NCBI GenBank assembly: GCA_949296775.1 | Contig: CASFQA010000002.1 | Coordinates: forward strand, 312,313-376,312 | Reading direction: 5' to 3' | DNA: 64,000 bases | Source of the DNA: an uncultured bacterium | Lineage (GTDB): Bacteria; Bacillota_I; Bacilli_A; RFN20; CAG-826 | Shown here: in pieces, positions 59,472 through 64,000 of the stretch | Numbering within the stretch: position 1 is the first letter of the stretch | Layout: each line of letters opens with the position of its first letter | Notes under the pieces: generated by a model | Told to the model about the DNA's origin: nothing | Databases searched by the model: none | Seen by the model: only the letters and a program-made list of their open reading frames with translations | Program-made: the position numbers and the translations under genes

Positions 59472-59500
59472 TGTAATAAAATCATTTTGACAAACGTTTG
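59472..59500 (+). promoter_or_regulatory. ECF-type promoter of the sigma factor operon
   Basis: TGTAAT (59472-59477), 17-bp spacer, CGTTTG (59495-59500), followed by GTAGGCG. The same two boxes with the same spacer stand upstream of the lipoprotein gene at 62018. It suggests that the sigma factor transcribes its own operon. Confidence 0.75.
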
Positions 59501-59516
59501 GTAGGCGAAGGAGACC

Positions 59517-60044
59517 ATGGACCCCTTAATCAAAGAACTTGATGCCCACATGCGGCGGTTCCAAGCCGGGGACCTCTCCTCCTTCCCCGCCTTCTATGAA
59601 CTGACCCACCGGAAAATCTACTATATCTGCTTAGGGCTGGTGGGGCAGAAAGAGGATGCTGAGGACATTTGCCAGCAGACCTACGTCCAATGCATCGAGA
59701 AGCTCGCTTCCTATTCGCTAGGGAGCAACCCCCTTTCCTTCCTCGCGACCATCGCCAGGAATTACTGCTATTCCTTGTTAAGGAAAAGGGAGGACAGCCT
59801 GAGTTATGAAGACGAGGCCCATTCCTCCTCCGGCATCTACGATGCCTATGCCGATTACCGAGGGATCGATAAGATGCTTGAGGTCCTCAAGCCTGAAGAG
59901 AAGGAAATCATCATCCTGCACGTCATCGATGAGATGAAGTTCGCCGACATCGCCAAAACCATTGGGAAGAAACTCTCAACCGTCTTGGTCAGCTACCATC
60001 GCGCGATGAAGAAACTACGGAAGGAGGAGAGCAATCGCCTATGA
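59517..60044 (+). CDS. ECF-type RNA polymerase sigma factor
   Basis: 175 aa. Region 2 spans residues ~20-90 (FPAFYELTHRKIYYICLGLV, EDAEDICQQTYVQCIEKL, then PLSFLATIARNYCYSLLRKR). Region 4 is at ~120-170 (LKPEEKEIIILHVIDEMKFA, then a helix-turn-helix DIAKTIGKKLSTVLVSYHRA). No other domains, the classic ECF layout. AAGGAG ribosome-binding site. The stop overlaps the next gene's ATG by 4 bp, tying it to its membrane partner. Confidence 0.93.
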   Translation: MDPLIKELDAHMRRFQAGDLSSFPAFYELTHRKIYYICLGLVGQKEDAEDICQQTYVQCIEKLASYSLGSNPLSFLATIARNYCYSLLRKREDSLSYEDEAHSSSGIYDAYADYRGIDKMLEVLKPEEKEIIILHVIDEMKFADIAKTIGKKLSTVLVSYHRAMKKLRKEESNRL

Positions 60045-61057
60045 GAAACGACGACATTAAGAAACGGCTGCGTCAAAGCGCCTCCTCTATCGAGGTACCC
60101 GATAACTTGCAGGCGACTTTGTCCAAGCTTCCCGATAGCCTGCCTATCGTCGAACCCAAAAGAAAGAGCAAACCTGCTTGGCTATACCCTCTCCTCGGCG
60201 GTTCGGCGGCGGTTTTGCTCTTAGGGGTCGCCATCGGCGTGCCATTAGGGCTGCGGTCTAATAAAGTCGATATCGGCGGCGGCTCGACCCCGCCGGGAGT
60301 TTCCTACAACCTGACCCAAAAGGAGATGAACGCCTTTGGCTATCAGGCCCTTTCGACCGTCGCCATGGTCGAAGATCTAGCCCCGGACACGCGAAAAGGA
60401 ATGCGGATCAGCGAGCAGCTGGCCGAGCAAGTCGCCGATGAGGTGGCGTCCTATATGGATATCGTCGCCTCCTTCTCGGAGAAAGAGGCCTTCGCCTTCC
60501 TCCTCGGCGATGATTCCGGCTTCGAGATCCTTTTCAACGACGAGGCGGTTTATGACCTCGACTTCACCGAGACCCCAGGGGAGGAGAAAGGCGAATACCT
60601 TTACGAAGGGACTATCCGCGATTTGCGAACCGGGGAGGAATTCGCCTTAATCGGAAAGAAAGAGATTGAGCGGGGCGAAGAGGAGATCGAGGTCGCCATC
60701 TATTTATCCTCCTCCACCTGGATCGAATCCAAACATGAAATGGAAAGCGAGGAAGACGAAATCGAGAACTCCTATGAGTATTCCTTCTATTCCAATCGTA
60801 AACATGTCAAGACCATCGAATACGAAGTCGAGATCGAAGGAATGGAGAACGAGACGGAGCTGACCGTGGTCGAAGGGGAAGTCGTGACCAGCGTTTCCTT
60901 CGAGTATCTGGGGGATCTAAGCCGCGGGTATGAATGCGAATACTCCAAAGAAGGCCCAGACATCGAGGAAGTGGAAGCCGAGATGAAGGTGAGCCGAAAC
61001 CAAGACGGAACCTATACCTTCGCTTTCGCCGATTCGGATATCATCGTGGTCCGGTAG
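60041..61057 (+). CDS. Membrane-anchored putative anti-sigma factor/sensor
   Basis: 338 aa. A cytoplasmic N-terminus of ~47 residues (RNDDIKKRLRQSASSIEVPD) could clamp the sigma factor. One transmembrane helix follows (residues ~48-70, WLYPLLGGSAAVLLLGVAIG), then an acidic extracellular domain of ~260 residues with strand-rich repeats (EYLYEGTIRDLRTGEEFALI, KKEIERGEEEIEVAIYL). No zinc-binding HCC motif of the ZAS family. The outer domain is clearly related to the lipoprotein at 62018. The 4-bp overlap with the ECF gene and this topology support an anti-sigma role, which is inferred. Confidence 0.75.
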   Translation: MRNDDIKKRLRQSASSIEVPDNLQATLSKLPDSLPIVEPKRKSKPAWLYPLLGGSAAVLLLGVAIGVPLGLRSNKVDIGGGSTPPGVSYNLTQKEMNAFGYQALSTVAMVEDLAPDTRKGMRISEQLAEQVADEVASYMDIVASFSEKEAFAFLLGDDSGFEILFNDEAVYDLDFTETPGEEKGEYLYEGTIRDLRTGEEFALIGKKEIERGEEEIEVAIYLSSSTWIESKHEMESEEDEIENSYEYSFYSNRKHVKTIEYEVEIEGMENETELTVVEGEVVTSVSFEYLGDLSRGYECEYSKEGPDIEEVEAEMKVSRNQDGTYTFAFADSDIIVVR

Positions 61058-61059
61058 TA

Positions 61060-61065
61060 TATGAT
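61060..61065 (+). promoter_or_regulatory. -10 box of the 61074 gene, probable leaderless start
   Basis: TATGAT ends 8 nt before the ATG at 61074; no ribosome-binding site. The gene may also be read from the upstream sigma operon. Confidence 0.4.
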
Positions 61066-61073
61066 CTAAATAT

Positions 61074-61475
61074 ATGAAGCCTTGCTCCTATTGCGGATAT
61101 TCCAATAATGATGACGCCCTCTATTGCGCCAAATGCGGACGTCGGCTCGACGCTTTCGCCCCCAATGGGCTGCCCTCGCCAAGCCATAAGGCCGATAAAG
61201 AAGGAAAGGCCGATCTCGCCAGCGTCCTATCCATCGTCTTAGGCATCGTCGGCATCATCTTCGATGCCTTTGCTTTCTTCGCTGAAGGGATGTGGGGCTT
61301 GTTCATCGTCGGGCTCCTTTGCGGGGCTTTCGGGCTTATTTGCGCCGTTAGGAATAAACTGCACAAAACCCGCGGGTACGGTCTCGCGGGATTCATTTTG
61401 TCGATCATCGCCGCCATTTGGGGCGGGGTCATCGTCTTGCTCATCATCATCGGGCTGATTTTGGTTTTAATTTGA
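61074..61475 (+). CDS. Zinc-ribbon membrane protein 1
   Basis: 133 aa. An N-terminal zinc ribbon (CSYCGYSNNDDALYCAKCGR, four cysteines in two CxxC pairs) is followed by a short linker and about three transmembrane helices with a GYGLAGFILSIIAAIWGGVI segment. This is the common zinc_ribbon_2 plus DUF4190-like layout of small Bacillota membrane proteins of unknown role. It lies 16 bp after the sensor gene. Confidence 0.75.
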   Translation: MKPCSYCGYSNNDDALYCAKCGRRLDAFAPNGLPSPSHKADKEGKADLASVLSIVLGIVGIIFDAFAFFAEGMWGLFIVGLLCGAFGLICAVRNKLHKTRGYGLAGFILSIIAAIWGGVIVLLIIIGLILVLI

Positions 61476-61485
61476 ACGGGAGTGA

Positions 61486-61491
61486 TATAAT
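61486..61491 (+). promoter_or_regulatory. -10 box of the 61501 gene, probable leaderless start
   Basis: TATAAT ends 9 nt before the ATG at 61501; no ribosome-binding site. Confidence 0.5.
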
Positions 61492-61500
61492 CATTCCGTT

Positions 61501-61854
61501 ATGAAATATTGCGTGCGTTGCGGACATCAACTCGATGATGGGGCCCTTTATTGCCCCGAATGCGGCCAGAAAGCGGGGCAAATCGACAAAGCGGAGGGCG
61601 AAAGCGGCGTCGCCATCGCCTCGATGGTGCTCGGCATCAGCTCGGTCTCCTTGCTGTTCTTCTCTTTGTTCTTTCTTTTCTTCCTCCCCTTCCTTTGCCT
61701 AGCCGCCGCGATCGTCGGCCTGGCTTTGTCGGGCCGGAAGAGGATTTACCGAGGCGGGCCATTTGGCTTAACCGGCTTCGTCACCTCGCTCGTCGGCCTG
61801 GTGGCTTCGCTAGTCGCCGTCATCATCGTCATCGTCGCCTTATTCAGCCTCTAA
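61501..61854 (+). CDS. Zinc-ribbon membrane protein 2
   Basis: 117 aa. It repeats the plan of the preceding gene: a zinc ribbon with CVRCGHQLDDGALYCPECGQ, a short acidic linker, and about three hydrophobic helices (VSLLFFSLFFLFFLPFLCLA, then a GLTGFVTSLVGLVASLVAVI segment). Probably a tandem duplicate of the upstream gene, though helix sequences have diverged. It ends the cluster and is followed by a terminator. No function is known. Confidence 0.75.
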   Translation: MKYCVRCGHQLDDGALYCPECGQKAGQIDKAEGESGVAIASMVLGISSVSLLFFSLFFLFFLPFLCLAAAIVGLALSGRKRIYRGGPFGLTGFVTSLVGLVASLVAVIIVIVALFSL

Positions 61855-61867
61855 TAGGAATATAGCA

Positions 61868-61895
61868 AGCCTTGATCAGAAGATTGAGGCTTTTT
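61868..61895 (+). terminator. Terminator after the sigma/zinc-ribbon cluster
   Basis: AGCCTTGAT (61868-61876) pairs with ATTGAGGCT (61883-61891, two G-T pairs), followed by TTTTT. Confidence 0.8.
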
Positions 61896-61962
61896 CTTTT
61901 CTAGAATTATTCAGCAGTTATCGAATGTTTTCTAGTTTCGTTAAAAAATTTATCGTCTTTTT

Positions 61963-61991
61963 TGTAATAAAGTAAGCCGTTAAGCCGTTTG
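61963..61991 (+). promoter_or_regulatory. ECF-type promoter of the sensor-like lipoprotein
   Basis: TGTAAT (61963-61968), 17-bp spacer, CGTTTG (61986-61991), then GTGGGCG. It matches 59472-59500 in both boxes, in spacer length and in the bases just after. Confidence 0.75.
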
Positions 61992-62017
61992 GTGGGCGTA
62001 AGGAAAGGAAAACCAAT

Positions 62018-62932
62018 ATGAAACATTCCAAACTAAAATCCCTCCTCTTCGCCCTCCCGGCCCTCGCCCTCGTCGGCTGCGCCTCCGCGAATGGCGACAA
62101 CTCCTCCGGACTTGCCCCTTCATTCGGGGAATCGGGGGAAAAGACCATCCTCATGAGCCAAGCGGTGATGGGGCTCGACTTGCTAAGCGGCTCCTCCGCT
62201 TCGCCGGTCAAAGCCAAAATGGCCCGTTATCAGGCTAACCATGTGTCCGACGAATCCTCTTTGGCGGATGAGATCTTCTCCTACATTGAGAATTTCGAAT
62301 CGATCCTTGGCTACACCCCAGGCAATATCGAGGTCCTTGAGTCGGATGACGCCAATTACGAAACCCTCTATTCCTTGACCCTTGAAGGCGAGGAATACCG
62401 GCTCTACTTCAACAAAGTCGCCGAGCATACGGAAGTCGATCGCGACGACGATGAAGAGGAAGTCACCGAATACACCCGTTATGAAGGGGTGGCCTATAAA
62501 GACGAGGAAGCTTACGATTTCATCGGTCATCACGAAATCGAGACCGAAGGACGGGAAGTCGAGGAATCGCTGGAGTTCGTCTTCCGCACCGACAAAAGTA
62601 ACTACATCACCTTCACCCAAGAAAACGAGAACGACGAGAACGAATACGAGTTCGAGCTGGTCCAAAACGGCCGGACCGTGCTGGAAAAGGAATTCGGGAT
62701 CGAAGTGGGGCGCAACGGCAGCGTCGAGGTGAGCTTCGAGATTGAGGAAAACGGAAAGGAAAGGGAAATCGAGATCCTCAAAACCAGCCGTAACGGGCAA
62801 ACCGTCTATCTCGTCGAGATCGAGGAAAGAGATGAAGCGCTGGCTAAGGTCAGCGAGGAAATCCGGGATGACGGCACCTACTTGGTCTTGGAGTTCGCCG
62901 GCGGCGGAACCTACGAACGCCTCCTAGCTTAA
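62018..62932 (+). CDS. Lipoprotein related to the anti-sigma/sensor outer domain
   Basis: 304 aa. Signal peptide KHSKLKSLLFALPALALVGC with lipobox Cys21. The mature part is very acidic and strand-rich. Segments such as TRYEGVAYKDEEAYDFIGHH and EIETEGREVEESLEFVF match, in order, the sensor's YEGTIRDLRTGEEFALIGKK and EIERGEEEIEVAIYL. A helical N-terminal stretch (SSLADEIFSYIENFESIL) also corresponds to one in the sensor. Its promoter copies that of the sigma operon, so it is probably induced by the same signal. It could act as a decoy, ligand carrier or feedback partner of the sensor. Confidence 0.8.
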   Translation: MKHSKLKSLLFALPALALVGCASANGDNSSGLAPSFGESGEKTILMSQAVMGLDLLSGSSASPVKAKMARYQANHVSDESSLADEIFSYIENFESILGYTPGNIEVLESDDANYETLYSLTLEGEEYRLYFNKVAEHTEVDRDDDEEEVTEYTRYEGVAYKDEEAYDFIGHHEIETEGREVEESLEFVFRTDKSNYITFTQENENDENEYEFELVQNGRTVLEKEFGIEVGRNGSVEVSFEIEENGKEREIEILKTSRNGQTVYLVEIEERDEALAKVSEEIRDDGTYLVLEFAGGGTYERLLA

Positions 62933-62938
62933 GCGAAG

Positions 62939-62967
62939 ATCCCCTCTGTGAACCGGAGGGGATTTTT
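62939..62967 (+). terminator. Terminator of the sensor-like lipoprotein gene
   Basis: ATCCCCTC (62939-62946) pairs perfectly with GAGGGGAT (62956-62963), followed by TTTTT. Confidence 0.9.
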
Positions 62968-62981
62968 CTTTTTTATTTTTC

Positions 62982-63010
62982 TTGCCCCTTGCTACCCCTT
63001 GGTCTATAGT
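62982..63010 (+). promoter_or_regulatory. Promoter of tRNA-Ile
   Basis: TTGCCC (62982-62987), 17-bp spacer, TATAGT (63005-63010). Confidence 0.6.
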
Positions 63011-63035
63011 ATGTGAGCGCGTTTCGCGCGAGGTT

Positions 63036-63112
63036 GGGCCTTTAGCTCAGTTGGTTAGAGCGTGCGCTTGATAAGCGCAAGGTCGATGGTTCGAGCCCAT
63101 TAAGGCCCACCA
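63036..63112 (+). tRNA. tRNA-Ile(GAT)
   Basis: 77 nt with encoded CCA. The acceptor GGGCCTT pairs with AAGGCCC; the anticodon GAT is at 63070-63072; TTCGAGC in the T loop. Confidence 0.96.
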
Positions 63113-63124
63113 GCTAACAAAGCG

Positions 63125-63153
63125 TCTGGTATCCGTCAGGGTATCAGATTTTT
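63125..63153 (+). terminator. Terminator after tRNA-Ile
   Basis: TCTGGTATCC (63125-63134) pairs with GGGTATCAGA (63139-63148, two G-T pairs), then TTTTT. Confidence 0.85.
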
Positions 63154-63273
63154 GTTATCCGGCTTCTTTTACTCGCCGGGGAAGGCGGGGTTAAGAACGA
63201 TAGCCGAGCGAAATTTCTTTTAGCCGGCAAATAACCCGCCTATAATCTAGGAGCGCTGGAAATTCCGGCGGAT

Positions 63274-63348
63274 GGGTGCTTAGCTCAGCGGGAGAGCGCT
63301 TCCTTCACACGGAAGAGGTCGCTGGTTCGAAACCAGTAGCACCCACCA
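63274..63348 (+). tRNA. tRNA-Val(CAC)
   Basis: 75 nt with encoded CCA. The acceptor GGGTGCT pairs with AGCACCC; the anticodon loop TTCACAC gives anticodon CAC; the TATAAT box at 63241-63246 lies upstream. Confidence 0.93.
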
Positions 63349-63358
63349 TCCCTATTGA

Positions 63359-63434
63359 GCCGCAGTAGCTCAATTGGCAGAGCAACTGATTTGTAATCAG
63401 TAGGTTGTCGGTTCGATTCCGGCTTGCGGCACCA
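63359..63434 (+). tRNA. tRNA-Thr(TGT)
   Basis: 76 nt with encoded CCA, 10 nt after tRNA-Val and probably co-transcribed. The acceptor GCCGCAG pairs with TTGCGGC; the anticodon loop TTTGTAA gives TGT. Confidence 0.95.
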
Positions 63435-63475
63435 TCTTTGAGTATCGCTTCCGCCACGCCGGAGGATATATAGGT

Positions 63476-63513
63476 AAAGCCGCCGCTAGGATATGCTAAG
63501 GCGGCTTTTTCTT
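63476..63513 (+). terminator. Terminator after tRNA-Thr
   Basis: AAAGCCGCC (63476-63484) pairs with GGCGGCTTT (63500-63508), followed by a T-run. Confidence 0.88.
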
Positions 63514-63638
63514 TCTCATCGTGCCTATTCATGCTCGCCCATATAAGAAAATGCCATTAGAAGAGGCGGAAAAGGCTCAATTGCCTATTGCCCGAGGCCA
63601 TAAAGAGCATATATTAGCAAGGCCGTTAAACGCGGCAT

Positions 63639-63715
63639 GCGCCCGTAGCTCAACTGGATAGAGTACCAGACTACGAATCTGGGGGTTGTGGGTTCGAGTC
63701 CCCCCGGGCGCGCCA
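63639..63715 (+). tRNA. tRNA-Arg(ACG)
   Basis: 77 nt with encoded CCA. The acceptor GCGCCCG pairs with CGGGCGC; the anticodon loop CTACGAA gives ACG; TTCGAGT in the T loop. Confidence 0.95.
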
Positions 63716-63727
63716 TTTCTGACGAAC

Positions 63728-63762
63728 ACCTATAATGTATAAGCATTATAGGTTATTTTTTT
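63728..63762 (+). terminator. Terminator after tRNA-Arg
   Basis: ACCTATAATG (63728-63737) pairs perfectly with CATTATAGGT (63744-63753), followed by a long T-run. Confidence 0.88.
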
Positions 63763-64000
63763 ACCAAATCTTACCAATTCGTGCTCACTATGTCGTAACC
63801 TAAAATTTTAGGGTCCTGTCATACCCAGCAAAAATAGTCAAAAATACCCCTAAAAGTTCGAACCACCGCAATACGCACACCGCAATAGCACAACGGGTTC
63901 AAACATTCGCAAATTATAAATAAGGATATATAAAGGAAGCATTTTTAATCCGTATAGGTTAGTTATTCACAGTCAACATTTATCACAATCTTTTGTTTTA
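63763..64000. other. Non-coding end of window
   Basis: About 240 bp after the tRNA-Arg terminator. ACCGCAATA occurs twice near 63864 and 63879. Near the end TTATTCACA resembles a DnaA box with one mismatch. No gene is visible. Confidence 0.4.

Noticed and set aside
63305..63532. 75-codon minus-strand frame with an ATGFEPATSS-like ending
   Set aside because: It runs antisense through tRNA-Val and tRNA-Thr; this peptide is a well-known artefact of translating tRNA genes.
63951..64000. Replication origin suggested by TTATTCACA
   Set aside because: Only one DnaA-box-like site with a mismatch and no dnaA or dnaN gene in the window; too weak to call.

Overview
The window looks like a chromosome segment from an uncultured member of the Bacillota, most likely a gut-type lineage of class Bacilli near Erysipelotrichales/RF39. 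That placement is inferred from several things: the rplM-rpsI and ecfA-ecfA-ecfT-truA gene groups, the many short lipoproteins with serine-rich stretches after the lipobox cysteine, standard use of TGA as stop, small overlapping operons, and frequent start codons placed 6-10 nt behind a TATAAT box (probable leaderless mRNAs).

Region 1 (1-25.1 kb) is a surface-polysaccharide locus. On the left are an epimerase fragment and a minus-strand operon of an IspD/TarI-like cytidylyltransferase, a class II aldolase and LicD. An AT-rich core follows, with glycosyltransferases, a Wzx-type flippase and a Wzy-type polymerase. Next come fnlA-fnlB-fnlC/capEFG (UDP-N-acetyl-L-fucosamine), a priming sugar-phosphate transferase and, after gpmA, a membrane protein and a CDF transporter, a UDP-glucose dehydrogenase. 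A 1929-residue DUF4011-type helicase, a possible single-gene defence protein, interrupts the polysaccharide genes. Together the enzymes would supply UDP-FucNAc, UDP-glucuronate and possibly a CDP-linked polyol, prime the lipid carrier, build, flip and polymerise a repeat unit, and decorate it with phosphate-linked groups.

Region 2 (25.1-31.1 kb) is accessory. It holds a decayed intergenic stretch with two repeat arrays and a wrecked AAA ATPase, a lipoprotein, and an AlbA/Schlafen-type gene bracketed by arrays of TTGCTCTAA repeats that share a perfect 43-bp direct repeat.

Region 3 (31.3-39.3 kb) carries three tandem M6-protease-like lipoprotein genes, the middle one lacking its catalytic domain. 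They run into smpB, a FolC/Mur-ligase-like gene and small ORFs, followed by a GH13 alpha-glucosidase.

Region 4 (39.3-48.4 kb) contains three AAA_14/DUF4143-type ATPase loci (one intact, two broken). Two of them sit directly behind strictly periodic repeat arrays, 33 bp x5 and 34 bp x3. A NUDIX gene is truncated at both ends between two of them. Also here is the housekeeping run comEB-small membrane protein-ecfA1-ecfA2-ecfT-truA-PHP phosphatase.

Region 5 (48.4-56.4 kb) has two very large paralogous lipoproteins with InlB-type repeats, a yebC gene broken by a 14-bp tandem duplication, and rplM-rpsI.

Region 6 (56.4-59.5 kb) is a small island with a tripartite HipBST toxin-antitoxin operon behind two operator copies, an unknown gene pair and a DUF4417 remnant.

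Region 7 (59.5-64 kb) has an ECF sigma factor, a membrane-anchored putative anti-sigma/sensor, two zinc-ribbon membrane proteins and a lipoprotein paralogous to the sensor's outer domain. The sigma operon and the lipoprotein share the promoter TGTAAT-N17-CGTTTGG. Four tRNA genes (Ile, Val, Thr, Arg) close the window.
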